Assembly (NCBI GenBank): GCA_017984655.1
Contig: JAGNZB010000004.1
Coordinates: 1-24,535, forward strand
Direction of reading: 5' to 3'
Length of the DNA stretch: 24,535 nt
From: Candidatus Altimarinota bacterium
GTDB lineage: Bacteria > Patescibacteriota > Gracilibacteria > RBG-16-42-10
Part shown: positions 14,198 to 22,908 of the stretch, piece after piece
Layout of the letters: each line of letters starts with the position of its first letter
Numbering within the stretch: the stretch's first letter is position 1
Program-made: the position numbers and the translations under genes
Notes under the pieces: generated by a model
The model's database searches: none
What the model was told of the DNA's origin: nothing
The model's input: only the letters and a program-made list of their open reading frames with translations

Positions 14198-15952
14198 CTA
14201 CTCTTGGACAAATCCACCAGCCTGAATTTTCCATAGCTTCTTATAGAGTGAATCTTTGGCTAGGAGTTCCTCATGTGTGCCGCTGTCTACTAGTCGGCCT
14301 TGGTCGATGACGAGGATTCTGTCCATTTGCATGATGGTTGAGAGGCGGTGGGCGATGACGATTGCTGTTTTTTCTTTCATCAGATTTCTGAGAGCTGATT
14401 GGATCATGCTTTCTGATTCGGAATCCAAGCTCGATGTGGCTTCATCGAGGACAAGGATGGGGGCGTTTTTTAGTATGGCTCGGGCTATGGCGACTCGTTG
14501 TCTCTCGCCTCCGGAGAGTTTGACGCCACGTTCACCGACATAGGTTTCATACTGATGGGGGAGCTCGTTGATGAACTGATGACAGTGGGCTTTCTTGGTG
14601 GCATCAATGACCTGTTCCATTGTGGCATTGGTGCCATAGGTGATGTTTTCGAGGAGGGATCGGTGGAAGAGGACTGGATCTTGGGGGACTAGTGAGACAG
14701 TGTCCCAGAGGCTCTTCTGGGTGACAGTGGCGATATCTTGGTCATCGATGCGAATAGTTCCCTGTTGGATGTCGTAGAGGCGTAGGAGGAGCTTTACGAT
14801 GGTGGATTTACCAGCACCAGAGGGGCCGACTAGGGCGATTTTCTCACCAGGACGAATAGTCAAAGTAAAGTCATTCAGTACTTCTCGTTCGTGGTAGCTA
14901 AAGCTGACATGATCAAAAGTGATTGCTCCTTTGGTGATGGTGAGCGTTGAGGCATTGGGGGTGTCTTGGATGCCAGCTGGGAGATTGAGGATGTCGACCA
15001 TTTCTTGGGTATCGGCGATACCGATCTGAATATCGCGGACAATTTTGCCAATATCAAAGAACTTGCTGATCAGTGAGAACAGATAGGTTTGGATCAAGAG
15101 GAAGTCACCAAGTTGCAGGGTGCCATCTCGCCAAAGCTGCAAGGCATACAACATCACTAAGACTTCAGCGATGAGATAAACAAAGTTCTGGATAAAGAAG
15201 CTTTGTTCCCCCATAAGCATTGCCTTTTGACTTAGCTGGGTTCTTTCTTGTAACAAGTCACCAAAGTATTGGGATTCATGCTGCTCAGTGCCAAACATTT
15301 TGACATTGATTTGGTTGGTGACGACGTCAGACAATCTTCCAGTAATTTCTGAGTCTTTGAATGTTCGGCGCCGCTCATAAATACGTTTGCGATAAAAGAA
15401 CATGATATTAATCGCTACCGCTGTACCGATACCCAGTGTAATGCCGACACTAATCCAGATCTGACGAAGACTGATGACGATAAGCATGCTGATCAATGAG
15501 GCAGTGATTGGTGCTACTCGCCACATAATTGCGTTTGAAATATTAGCGAATCCACCTGAGAGGCCTTTGACTTTCTTGACCAAGCTGCCAGAAAAGTTGT
15601 CTAGAAAGAAGCTTTGGGAATGTTTGAGAAGATGGGTGAATGCTGTGTATTCTAGGTCTTTGCCTACTTCTGAGGGTACTTTGGCACCCAGGTAGCCTGA
15701 AGCTCGCCACAGCAGGGAACTGCTGATGTAAATGGTAAACAATACAATTAACTGTTGCTGAATGCTTTGGATCGCTAGCTCATGTATAGGGGTAGCAAGC
15801 TGCGCCATGTAATTTACCAATCTAGAAAGTTGCCACAGTGATAAAGCTGCTGTGATCTCAGCACCAGCAATTGCTGCTAGAAGAGCTATCGATGAGAATC
15901 TGTAAGGCCGGAGGTGGGTGAGGATCACTCCCCAAGCTGACTGTGGTTTCAT
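14198..15952 (-). CDS. ABC exporter, fused membrane and ATPase half-transporter
   Basis: The 584-residue type-IV (MsbA/BmrA-like) half-transporter is expected to act as a dimer. Six membrane helices fill residues about 20-310. The ATPase has Walker A GPSGAGKST (376-384), Q-loop SLVPQDP (420-426), signature LSGGERQ (479-485), Walker B ILVLDE (499-504) and the switch His in IAHRLST (H535). All catalytic residues are present. The substrate could be a lipid, peptide or drug; the sequence does not say. It is a single-gene unit between the TrmB-type gene and a divergent histidine phosphatase. No convincing promoter was found in the upstream 96 bases. Confidence 0.92.
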   Translation of the reverse strand: MKPQSAWGVILTHLRPYRFSSIALLAAIAGAEITAALSLWQLSRLVNYMAQLATPIHELAIQSIQQQLIVLFTIYISSSLLWRASGYLGAKVPSEVGKDLEYTAFTHLLKHSQSFFLDNFSGSLVKKVKGLSGGFANISNAIMWRVAPITASLISMLIVISLRQIWISVGITLGIGTAVAINIMFFYRKRIYERRRTFKDSEITGRLSDVVTNQINVKMFGTEQHESQYFGDLLQERTQLSQKAMLMGEQSFFIQNFVYLIAEVLVMLYALQLWRDGTLQLGDFLLIQTYLFSLISKFFDIGKIVRDIQIGIADTQEMVDILNLPAGIQDTPNASTLTITKGAITFDHVSFSYHEREVLNDFTLTIRPGEKIALVGPSGAGKSTIVKLLLRLYDIQQGTIRIDDQDIATVTQKSLWDTVSLVPQDPVLFHRSLLENITYGTNATMEQVIDATKKAHCHQFINELPHQYETYVGERGVKLSGGERQRVAIARAILKNAPILVLDEATSSLDSESESMIQSALRNLMKEKTAIVIAHRLSTIMQMDRILVIDQGRLVDSGTHEELLAKDSLYKKLWKIQAGGFVQE

Positions 15953-16017
15953 AATGCGAATCAGTGGGGAGACTGTAACAAAAGTGCTGCTTCACAGCTA
16001 GGTGAGTTGGTGGTGGT

Positions 16018-16026
16018 TGGTATACA
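16018..16026 (+). promoter_or_regulatory. Possible extended -10 for the histidine phosphatase gene
   Basis: TGG followed by TATACA fits the TGn extended -10 pattern and lies 22 bases before the ATG at 16049. There is no -35 at the right distance, so this is weak. Confidence 0.3.
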
Positions 16027-16048
16027 CTATCTTTAGAAACGACTATTT

Positions 16049-16645
16049 ATGACAATTTATATTGTACGACATGGGGAGAGTGAGTCTGATACGAAGCTGC
16101 GTTACGATGGTGATTATGATGATCACCTGACAGAACAAGGTAAGCGAGAGGCGCATGAGGTGGCTGCGAAACTCCGGGGCAAAGACATTGAGCAAGTGTT
16201 TTGCAGTGCTCGTCTTCGTGCTGTAGAAACTGGAGAAATTATTTGTGCCAGCCTAGAAGGTTGTGGTCCGCTTAGGATCGAAACTGATTTACAAGAACAA
16301 GATATTTATCAAGCATTCAAAGAGATCGCTATCAATCAGCCAGAAGAAGAGTACCGTCGCTTGGGTGAGTTCATGGTCAATCAAGACAATGCCGTGGAAG
16401 GGGTGGAATCCTATGCTGACTTCAAGCAAAGAGTGCTCACAGCATTTGAACGTCTATTCTCCGGGCCGTACCAAACTATTGTCATTGTTACTCATGGCGG
16501 GCCGATCAGGTGTTTGTTTCGAGAGCTGCTCAAAATTGATGATCTGAAGAGCATTGCTAATGGCGCTATTATCGAGCTTGCTAGTCAGGGACGGGAGCTG
16601 AGCTTTGTTCGTGCTGATGGAGTTAGCTTTGATCGCAAGAGCTAA
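16049..16645 (+). CDS. Histidine phosphatase (phosphoglycerate mutase-like) family protein
   Basis: The 198-residue enzyme of the phosphohistidine superfamily has RHGESES near the N terminus with the phospho-acceptor His8, an Arg in CSARLRAVETGEI, and VTHGGPIRC with the second catalytic His. The central insert QEQDIYQAFKEI is acidic. Family members are either mutases or phosphatases. The missing mutase-specific features and small size suggest a broad or alpha-ribazole-type phosphatase, but the substrate is not known. It is divergent from the ABC exporter and convergent with the Nif3-like gene, with stops 3 bases apart. Confidence 0.88.
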   Translation: MTIYIVRHGESESDTKLRYDGDYDDHLTEQGKREAHEVAAKLRGKDIEQVFCSARLRAVETGEIICASLEGCGPLRIETDLQEQDIYQAFKEIAINQPEEEYRRLGEFMVNQDNAVEGVESYADFKQRVLTAFERLFSGPYQTIVIVTHGGPIRCLFRELLKIDDLKSIANGAIIELASQGRELSFVRADGVSFDRKS

Positions 16646-16648
16646 TCG

Positions 16649-17569
16649 CTATTCTAGTTTTTCTAGGGCTTGGGTGTCTTCAATAAATGCTGCTGGGAGG
16701 CCTAGCTCTTCGAAAAAACGAAGCGAGTTTTGGGGAGCGAATTTCTCTGTCAGATAATGTGAAGCACCGATGACGTTGATGCCAATCGCTTCAACTTTTG
16801 CTTGTGTTCGTGGTTGTCGGCTTTGGCTCCACGCTGAAGCATTGGCAGTAATAATACCCGTAATGTAGAGGTCGCAACCGGCATCCTTTGCCTGTTGAAT
16901 AATGGAGGTAATGAATCCACCACCAGTAACTAGCGCCACTCTTCTAGCATGATTGTCATGCTTTATTGATTTTACTTTGTATCCCAATCGTTGTTCTATC
17001 AAAGTGGCGACTTCGTCAAAGGTACGCACAGGCAATGTGCCGATCAACCCCAATATCACATCAGGATTGGCAGGATCAGCTGCAAATTCTCTTTCAGGGA
17101 CAAATCCAATTTCTTTGGCAAAGCCATAGGCTGTGGAGACGAATGTATCATTGCGGTTTTTGTCCCAAGGGGTATGTAGTGAATAGAGTGACAATCCCAT
17201 TTCAGTCATCACCTGATAATCAGCCTCAGTCAATGGTAAGAAACCCTGACCGGTCGCAGAACCATCCCAGTCGAATGGATGCTTCAGCACCAACAAAGCA
17301 TTTTTGATGCCGCGTCTTTTGATTTCTTGTAGAACAAAATGGCTAGGAGCAAAGGCGGTGTAGATCTGACTGACTGTGGATCCGAATTGCAGAAAGAGAC
17401 CGGTGTTTTTGTTTGGTTCTAGAAATCGTTGTACTGCCTGGGCTCTGAATGCATCGTCAAAGCTAAATGACCAATCATCATTGATGGCAGCAATATTGAA
17501 TTCTTGATCTAGTCTATTACATACTGCTGCTACTGGTACTTCTTGTGGAGCTTCGGATATGGTCTTCAT
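16649..17569 (-). CDS. Nif3/DUF34-like dinuclear-metal-fold protein
   Basis: 306 residues. The Nif3 (YbgI/DUF34) fold places two metals between residues of several motifs, seen here in altered form: VLKHPFDWDG for the usual HHP, YSLHTPWDKNRND for HTNLD, VTGGGF for the GGAG-like strand, and ITGIITANAS plus GASHYLTEKFA for the final His-x-x-x-Glu. His and Glu ligands are thus mostly kept but the first His pair is reduced to one. The function of Nif3 proteins is unsettled; GTP-cyclohydrolase-like and metal-insertion roles have been proposed. It lies 67 bases downstream of recQ on the same strand and may share its transcript. Confidence 0.75.
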   Translation of the reverse strand: MKTISEAPQEVPVAAVCNRLDQEFNIAAINDDWSFSFDDAFRAQAVQRFLEPNKNTGLFLQFGSTVSQIYTAFAPSHFVLQEIKRRGIKNALLVLKHPFDWDGSATGQGFLPLTEADYQVMTEMGLSLYSLHTPWDKNRNDTFVSTAYGFAKEIGFVPEREFAADPANPDVILGLIGTLPVRTFDEVATLIEQRLGYKVKSIKHDNHARRVALVTGGGFITSIIQQAKDAGCDLYITGIITANASAWSQSRQPRTQAKVEAIGINVIGASHYLTEKFAPQNSLRFFEELGLPAAFIEDTQALEKLE

Positions 17570-17636
17570 AAGGTGGTTTGTGCTGATTCCATCCTACCAG
17601 TAGCGAAATCATAAATCTATGCAGTGGTCTTTCTCT

Positions 17637-19124
17637 TCAACGCTGCTCTCTCAGAAACTGATTGATAGTCTGCAAGAAGAGCTCGCCAAACTGTTCTAGT
17701 TTCTTCGCTCCAACACCACTGATCCGGGAGAAGCTGGCGAGGTTCTGAGGTTGGTACTGGGCCATTTCTTGGAGGGCTTTGTCACCAAAGATAATAAAAG
17801 CGGGGACATTGGCTTGATCAGCGAGGGATCGTCGCAGTTTTCGGAGTTGCTCAAAGAGTTCTTCATTGTACCCACTGACAGCTGTTTTTTTGCCGCGGAT
17901 TTTCGGTGTTCGACTAGCTGGTGCAATTACTAATGCTTTTTGCGGTACGCACACATCGCAGCTGCCGCAGTTGGGTTTTGTGAAATCTTCCCCGAAATAT
18001 TTCAAGAGATATCTTTTTCGACAAGTGGTGAGCTTGGCGTATTGGGAGACGAGATTGAGTTTTTGTTGAGACAGTGACTTGAGTTGGGGATCATCAATTT
18101 TGTTGATGAAGAACTCGTGCTTGCGGGTGTCGGCATAGGTGTAGAACATGACGCATTCACTGGATAAGCCATCGCGGCCAGCACGGCCAATCTCTTGGTA
18201 GTAGCCTTCTAGGGTCTTGGGATAGGTGAAGTGAATTACCATTCTGACATCTGGCTTGTCGATACCCATACCAAAAGCAATGGTGGCGACGATAATATTG
18301 ACCTTGTCTTTGGTAAAGAGCTCTTGGGTCTCACTGCGTTCTTCAGCATCAAGTCCAGCATGGTAAGCTCTAGCGCTAAAGCCGGCTGTGACTAAACTCT
18401 CGGCAATATCTTCAGTTTCTTTGCGTGAGAAACAGTAAATAATTACTGACTCGTCACGATAGTTCTCTAACAGTGCCAGCAGTTTTGGTAATGCTTGTTT
18501 CTTTTCGATAATGCTAATATTGAGATTCTCGCGGTTGAAGCTGGAAATGAATACGCGTGCTTTGCCAAGCTGCAGCTGATTGACGATATCTTCGCGTACT
18601 TTTTGAGTAGCAGTCGCGGTCAGCGCTACTAGTGGCACATTGGGAAAAAGGCTCTTGAGTAAGCTCAGGTTTCGATAGTCAGGACGGAAATTGTGTCCCC
18701 ACTCAGAGATACAGTGAGCTTCATCTACGGCAATCAAACTAATGTTGAGGGTCTGTAAGAAACCTTGGAAGTCTCGCAATCCAAAACGTTCGGGCGCGAC
18801 GTAGAGAATCTTGAGTTGTTGGTTGCGAGCTTGGCTACAGATATCACTGATTTCGGCTGCTGTCAGGGTGGAGTTGATATAGGCTGCCATGATGCCACAA
18901 GCGCGCAGGGCATCGACCTGATCTTTCATTAATGCAATCAGTGGCGAGACTACCAGGGTGAGGCCAGGCAGCTTCAATGCTGGTAGTTGGTAACAAAGTG
19001 ATTTGCCACCACCGGTAGGCATCAAGACAAAGCAGTCATTTTGGTCGACAATATGGTTGATGATCTCTTCCTGTAAGGGGCGGAAGTTGTCATAGCCAAA
19101 ATATTGTTTGAGCAGGGCGCGCAT
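17637..19124 (-). CDS. recQ: RecQ-family DNA helicase lacking the RQC winged-helix domain
   Basis: 3'-5' helicase for recombination and repair. Order of parts over 495 residues: motif 0 with FRPLQEE (14-20); Walker A MPTGGGKS (35-42, K41); DEAH box (134-137) followed by [14 protein letters not shown]; the second RecA lobe with [16 protein letters not shown] and [10 protein letters not shown]; zinc module [14 protein letters not shown]...CGSCDVC; then, after a short linker, an HRDC domain from about residue 420 to the end. E. coli RecQ is about 610 residues and has a winged helix between the zinc module and HRDC; here that region is missing. This is the only gene in the window ending in TGA; the protein ends where HRDC normally ends, which supports TGA as a true stop here. 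Confidence 0.92.
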   Translation of the reverse strand: MRALLKQYFGYDNFRPLQEEIINHIVDQNDCFVLMPTGGGKSLCYQLPALKLPGLTLVVSPLIALMKDQVDALRACGIMAAYINSTLTAAEISDICSQARNQQLKILYVAPERFGLRDFQGFLQTLNISLIAVDEAHCISEWGHNFRPDYRNLSLLKSLFPNVPLVALTATATQKVREDIVNQLQLGKARVFISSFNRENLNISIIEKKQALPKLLALLENYRDESVIIYCFSRKETEDIAESLVTAGFSARAYHAGLDAEERSETQELFTKDKVNIIVATIAFGMGIDKPDVRMVIHFTYPKTLEGYYQEIGRAGRDGLSSECVMFYTYADTRKHEFFINKIDDPQLKSLSQQKLNLVSQYAKLTTCRKRYLLKYFGEDFTKPNCGSCDVCVPQKALVIAPASRTPKIRGKKTAVSGYNEELFEQLRKLRRSLADQANVPAFIIFGDKALQEMAQYQPQNLASFSRISGVGAKKLEQFGELFLQTINQFLREQR

Positions 19125-19295
19125 GGGGGGATCAATAATAGTGCTGGAGCTATCTTATGAGAACAGATATGAAATGGTGAGATTTGTGTGGCTCATCAAA
19201 ACGTGTATCTAATCTACTGGTCAGATTTCTTTCCCGCAAGGTGAGGGAAAGCTTTGTAGTAGCAAGTATTTTCTGGTTGTTCGGCTCAAGACTGG

Positions 19296-19874
19296 TTAGA
19301 TGATTTCTACGTCCAAGAATTGTAATAATGCCACTGCTTCTGGGAGGCTGAACTGGGCCTTGGTAAGGTGATTGGTGTGGTAATCGATCGTGTAATTTCT
19401 TGCCGTAGCAAAGTTGCTTTTTCCTAGCTGACAACTATGGAACAAGGTGTTGGTCAGGTCGCTGCCTGAAAAGTTAGCTTCACTGAGGTCAGTGGTGTTG
19501 AAGATGCAATCACGGATTTCTGAGTCCTTGAATGGTGTCTTCGCGAGCTTCAGTTCTGAGAAGTTGCAGCCTTGGAGTACGCAGTTCCGAAACTGTATGT
19601 CCATTGATCCTAATCTGCTGAGACAATGATGAAAGTCTACACCTACTAGTTTGCAGCTTTCGAATCGTACGCCACTGAGTAGGCAGTTTTCGAAATTGGT
19701 ACAGCTGAGATTGCAGTCAATAAAAGTGACATCTTCTAGTCTCGCATTGGCAAGCTGAGCAAAGCTGAAATTACACTGCTCAAAGGTGTGGTCTTGATAG
19801 AGCTGGGAGCTGAGATCTTGATTAGAATAATCAATCCCTTTCTGAGTAGTGCCCTGTGGTAGGTGGGTAGTCAT
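19296..19874 (-). CDS. Pentapeptide-repeat protein
   Basis: The 192-residue protein is built of A(D/N)LxF-type five-residue repeats that fold as a square right-handed beta-helix. From residue about 28 to 160 runs a series of quintets such as CNFSF, ARLED, CNLSC, TNFEN, CKLVG, VDFHH, TDLSE, ANFSG, SDLTN. It ends with NYTIDYHTNHLTKAQFSLPEAVALLQFLDVEII, the standard C-terminal cap of a common Qnr/YjbI-like family of this length. Some members protect DNA gyrase by mimicking DNA; whether this one does is unknown. Many repeats have Cys at the outward position. The gap of 171 bases to recQ contains only a short hairpin. Confidence 0.9.
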   Translation of the reverse strand: MTTHLPQGTTQKGIDYSNQDLSSQLYQDHTFEQCNFSFAQLANARLEDVTFIDCNLSCTNFENCLLSGVRFESCKLVGVDFHHCLSRLGSMDIQFRNCVLQGCNFSELKLAKTPFKDSEIRDCIFNTTDLSEANFSGSDLTNTLFHSCQLGKSNFATARNYTIDYHTNHLTKAQFSLPEAVALLQFLDVEII

Positions 19875-19926
19875 GGGAATTCAGTAAGTGTCACTAGAAG
19901 CTTTTTAGCATATTGCCATAAAAATG

Positions 19927-19935
19927 TGGTATAAT
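19927..19935 (+). promoter_or_regulatory. Extended -10 promoter for the unknown 247-residue gene
   Basis: TGG followed by the perfect TATAAT (19930-19935) gives an extended -10 element. The expected start near 19942 leaves an A-rich leader of about 21 bases with no Shine-Dalgarno sequence before the ATG at 19963. No -35 of note. Confidence 0.6.
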
Positions 19936-19962
19936 TACTGAAGATAAAAACAAAACCCATCT

Positions 19963-20706
19963 ATGAAAACTACTCCTGAAGTCTCAACTCTACCTGGTGA
20001 TTTGAAGCGCAATTTCTTTCAGTTGTTGGCTAGTGATAAGGCTAGCAAACGAGCTGAGGTTACTTCTGAAGCGGGAAGACGTTCATTGGATGCTGGGGAA
20101 ATGGAGCTGCAAATGGCGATGCATGAGTTAGTCACTAAGCCGAATCCAGATCGCCTTGTTGTGGCACCTCTGCTGAGCTATGCAGCTGCTTTGAGTACGA
20201 TACATCCAGACGCGCTTCGAGATGGCAACAATGCGACCAAGGCTGCTGTTGCTACAGGGGTGATTCATCAGTTTTCTGACAAACTCTATCCTGAGATGAA
20301 GAGGGAAAACAGGACAACGGTGAAGGCTCTCGGGCTAGGCTTGGGTGGGGTTGATACTATGCATCTCCAGTCGATTCTCCCTGCCAGTGTTTTTCGCAAG
20401 GATTACGATGATCTGGTGGCTCTCAGGAACACGTGTGCTGCTTCTGCTCGTGAAGGTAAACCAATTGGTGATGCGTTGCGTCAGGGTGTGCACCGTGTCA
20501 GTAGTAGCATCAAAAATCTCTATGCTGTGATGCATGTGAGCAAAACTAGCGCTGAGCTTCAGAAGATGAAGGGTGAGATGGCAATTATTAATTCAGCTCT
20601 TGCCGAGACTTTACTACTATTGGAAAGGGTCCAAAGCTCAGAGAGCATTGCTCGTCAGTTGGGCCATGCCCGTTCTATCACGTCAATAATGGAAGAATTA
20701 TCCTAA
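19963..20706 (+). CDS. Unknown alpha-helical protein, 247 residues
   Basis: I do not recognise a family. The protein is predicted soluble, almost wholly helical, without a signal peptide, membrane segment or cysteine-rich motif (one Cys, in NTCAASA). The N terminus is polar (MKTTPEVSTLPGDLKRN), the middle has a glycine run ALGLGLGGVD, and the C-terminal third (KTSAELQKMKGEMAIINSALAETLLLLERVQ) has coiled-coil character. A strong extended -10 promoter precedes it, and codon use resembles the upstream core genes, so it is very likely expressed. It stands alone: the pentapeptide-repeat gene is divergent and the membrane protein at 20779 convergent. Confidence 0.75.
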   Translation: MKTTPEVSTLPGDLKRNFFQLLASDKASKRAEVTSEAGRRSLDAGEMELQMAMHELVTKPNPDRLVVAPLLSYAAALSTIHPDALRDGNNATKAAVATGVIHQFSDKLYPEMKRENRTTVKALGLGLGGVDTMHLQSILPASVFRKDYDDLVALRNTCAASAREGKPIGDALRQGVHRVSSSIKNLYAVMHVSKTSAELQKMKGEMAIINSALAETLLLLERVQSSESIARQLGHARSITSIMEELS

Positions 20707-20778
20707 GTTGGAGGATCGAGAAGATGATTGGTTGATGAGAAAAATATTTTTTGTGGAGAGTCTTATTTGAGGTTTTTG

Positions 20779-21339
20779 TTATTTGGCTTTTGGTTCTGCT
20801 TTCAGCTTCATGCTTGCTTTTCGAAATAATAAGCCTGACTCGACAAAGAGCATCACGAAAACGGTATTCAAAATAAATACTTTCAACACACCCGTATCTA
20901 GCTGTGGTCTCCAGATCATCACCGCAATTATCGGGACTAGTGCCTGGGCAATTGCTGTGATAAACATCGCTCGTGACATACCGCGTGGCTGGAGACGAGC
21001 GACTTGCGTGCCAATCAAACCAATCAAAATTACGCCAAAATACATCAGGTTGGCAGGATGGTCCTCATTGCCAATGATGCCAACTGCGCCATTGATCCAG
21101 GTGATTACAATTGTTGTAACTACTGCGATACCTACTGCGATTCTGTAGGTATCATTATGTTTTTTTGGGGCTATGAGCTCATAAATAAGCGCAGAGCCGA
21201 GCAGGAGGCATCCCATGAATGCGAAATCAAACCAGTTCCAGTCCCATTCACTAGAGAACTGCATGGCGACCAGTGGGACCATCAATAATGCCGCTATGAT
21301 CAGTGCCCATGTTAGTAGTCTTTTTGTAATAGTTTGCAT
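20779..21339 (-). CDS. Conserved membrane protein of unknown function
   Basis: The 186 residues hold about six hydrophobic segments: LLTWALIIAALLMVPLVAM, FDFAFMGCLLLGSALIYEL, VGIAVVTTIVITWINGAVGI, LMYFGVILIGLIGTQVA, FITAIAQALVPIIAVMI and VFILNTVFVMLFVESGLLF. The conserved-looking loops WDWNWFDF, GNEDHPANLMYFGV and RLQPRGMSRAMF recall a family of uncharacterised bacterial membrane proteins. No catalytic motif is visible. The frame extends to 21390, but the Met at 21339 starts right before the first membrane helix and removes a basic, atypical 17-residue leader, so I prefer it. The C terminus is lysine-rich and probably cytosolic. Confidence 0.72.
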   Translation of the reverse strand: MQTITKRLLTWALIIAALLMVPLVAMQFSSEWDWNWFDFAFMGCLLLGSALIYELIAPKKHNDTYRIAVGIAVVTTIVITWINGAVGIIGNEDHPANLMYFGVILIGLIGTQVARLQPRGMSRAMFITAIAQALVPIIAVMIWRPQLDTGVLKVFILNTVFVMLFVESGLLFRKASMKLKAEPKAK

Positions 21340-21470
21340 AGAGATAAATGTTACATTCTTCCTAATAAAAAGTGTCTTGTGTTGTGGCACATAAGTTGCT
21401 TGCTGTTTTGTTAGAGGAGTCCTTGGTCCTTTAACAATTGGAGTAGATTAAATTTCAATTAACGAGGGTT

Positions 21471-21498
21471 TAGACAGTCTTACAAATTATACTATGAT
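21471..21498 (+). promoter_or_regulatory. Promoter for the 182-residue membrane protein gene
   Basis: TAGACA at 21471-21476, a 16-base spacer, TATGAT at 21493-21498; each hexamer matches five of six consensus bases. The expected start is near 21505, 24 bases before the ATG at 21529, with no Shine-Dalgarno sequence. Confidence 0.55.
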
Positions 21499-21528
21499 GT
21501 TGTCTTAAACAATATCATTACTTTTTAT

Positions 21529-22077
21529 ATGATTGAAATAGACTTTTTCGTTTTTGTTTTGATTATGATCAGTATCAGTGTTTGTCTTTTTATTGGTCCT
21601 TTTGCAAGTCAACTTCAGGCTACTACTTTACTTGTTGGTAAGATTATTGCGCCGGAAGGGATGGATGAAGTTGCGCCAACTGGTTTTCAAGATGCTATTA
21701 CACCTAAAATTCAGATGCACTTTAATATTATTGTGCCACTGTCTTACCTAGTGATTTTAGTTGGCGGATCATATTTGGAATGGTACTTGGGTTTTCTTAT
21801 ATTTGTGAGTGTAGTAATAGCGCATGCTTTTATAGTGTATTTTGTATCTAAAGATGTTCTGAGGTATTTGAAAATAATTATTCACTATTTTGACAATAAA
21901 ATGGCAGATTATGCTAAAGATCAAGATCAGATCAGGTATGGTGCTGCCAAAGAGGTTTCAAATCAGTTGCATGATATTGCAGAAATAGTAATGACTTGTC
22001 ATTCGAAGATTCCTAGTCTTGAGCAAATCAAGGCTCTGCAACTTGGTGATGCTAGTATACTTAATAATAATTCCTAG
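21529..22077 (+). CDS. Unknown membrane protein, 182 residues
   Basis: No family recognised. Three hydrophobic segments are seen: near the N terminus (FFVFVLIMISISVCLFIG), then IIVPLSYLVILVGG and LGFLIFVSVVIAHAFIVYF, followed by a soluble tail of about 70 residues (from KDVLRYLKI) with helical, partly amphipathic sequence including RYGAAKEVSNQLHDIAEIV. The first loop, of about 40 residues, holds APEGMDEVAPTGFQDAITP. The gene is more AT-rich than those upstream. A promoter lies at 21471-21498 and a hairpin follows at 22122-22141, so it is probably a single-gene unit. Confidence 0.65.
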   Translation: MIEIDFFVFVLIMISISVCLFIGPFASQLQATTLLVGKIIAPEGMDEVAPTGFQDAITPKIQMHFNIIVPLSYLVILVGGSYLEWYLGFLIFVSVVIAHAFIVYFVSKDVLRYLKIIIHYFDNKMADYAKDQDQIRYGAAKEVSNQLHDIAEIVMTCHSKIPSLEQIKALQLGDASILNNNS

Positions 22078-22121
22078 TCTTATCCTTAAAAATCCACAAG
22101 TAGTTAAGTAAACAGAAGCTG

Positions 22122-22141
22122 TGTTGCTCACTCTAGCAACA
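22122..22141 (+). terminator. Hairpin downstream of the membrane protein gene
   Basis: TGTTGCT (22122-22128) pairs with AGCAACA (22135-22141) over 7 bases around a 6-base loop, 45 bases after the stop at 22077. There is no T tract after it, so termination is only possible, not certain. Confidence 0.35.
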
Positions 22142-22194
22142 GACAACCTGTTTGTGTACCGTGAAGGTATAAAAAGTTTAATTTCCGTCCTATT

Positions 22195-22728
22195 ATGAAC
22201 CGCGTTGTTGTGATTGGTTGTCCCGGTTCAGGTAAAACCACTTTTTCGATTCAATTGGCTGCATTGGTTGGGTTGCCATTAATTCATCTAGATGCGCTTT
22301 ATCATAAAGAGGGATGGAGTTTGGATGTGAATACCAAGAAGATAGAGTGGATAGCGATGATGAATAATCTTGTTGCAAGTGACTTGTGGATTATTGATGG
22401 TAATTACAAAAGTACCATGGCGATTAGAATGGAGGCTGCAGATACAATCATTTTTCTTGATTACCCTCGTTATTTGAGTCTGTGGAGGGTGCTTGTGAGA
22501 CGCTTTAAGTTTAGGAATACTCAGAGGCCTGATATGCCAACTACATGGAAAGAGCGTATTTCGTGGGACTTTATGAAGCTCATTTGGAACTATGGCACTG
22601 AACAAAGGCCTACTGTACTCAAGAGGCTAGAATCCTACAGTAAGGACAAGACAATATACATACTGACTAGACCAGAAGATGTTGGTGAATTTTTTGTTAC
22701 TTTGAAGATCAAAAAAACAAACAGTTAG
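22195..22728 (+). CDS. FlaR/topology-modulation-like P-loop nucleotide kinase
   Basis: The 177-residue P-loop protein resembles adenylate/shikimate-kinase-like proteins annotated as FlaR or topology modulation protein. The Walker A is GCPGSGKTT (8-16). The family block PLIHLDALYHKEGW follows, then LWIIDGNYKSTMAIRMEAADTIIFLDYPR (substrate/Walker B strand) and an Arg-rich LID-like segment LWRVLVRRFKF. The family name comes from an old supercoiling phenotype; the real substrate is not established. The ATG directly precedes the first beta-strand, so the start is safe. No neighbour indicates a pathway. Confidence 0.85.
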   Translation: MNRVVVIGCPGSGKTTFSIQLAALVGLPLIHLDALYHKEGWSLDVNTKKIEWIAMMNNLVASDLWIIDGNYKSTMAIRMEAADTIIFLDYPRYLSLWRVLVRRFKFRNTQRPDMPTTWKERISWDFMKLIWNYGTEQRPTVLKRLESYSKDKTIYILTRPEDVGEFFVTLKIKKTNS

Positions 22729-22808
22729 TTTGCGTTGTCTTCAATATCTGACAATGCATCTCTGGTCGAGAAATTCGAGATATCGCGGTGAAAGTGTTAT
22801 CGTAAAAT

Positions 22809-22852
22809 CAAGCAAAGGATTACTAAAGTTGAGGCTAGTAGTACTTTGCTTG
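22809..22852. terminator. Long imperfect hairpin between convergent genes, possible bidirectional terminator
   Basis: CAAGCAAAG (22809-22817) pairs perfectly with CTTTGCTTG (22844-22852). Inside it, after a 3-base bulge, TACTA (22821-22825) pairs with TAGTA (22839-22843), giving 14 base pairs. It lies between the ends of the FlaR-like gene (22728) and the minus-strand gene at 22909, where a shared terminator would be expected, but neither side has a T tract. Confidence 0.4.
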
Positions 22853-22908
22853 TCTATATAAGCTATGGCGGTAAGTCATTGCTTAATCTACCTAGATCCT
22901 ATACTGAT

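Noticed and set aside
1231..15983. The 13-base string TTGTTACAGTCTC shared (opposite strands) between about 1229 and about 15971
   Set aside because: Matches of this length are expected by chance in 24.5 kb, and the two contexts have nothing else in common.
17517..17637. Reading the recQ TGA as glycine, which adds about 40 residues
   Set aside because: The extension would overlap the Nif3-like gene start by about 50 bases, and HRDC already ends at the TGA. This argues that TGA is a stop in recQ.
19229..19251. Hairpin CTTTCCC/GGGAAAG between the pentapeptide-repeat gene and recQ
   Set aside because: Only 7 pairs with a 9-base loop and no T tract on either strand; too weak to call as a terminator.
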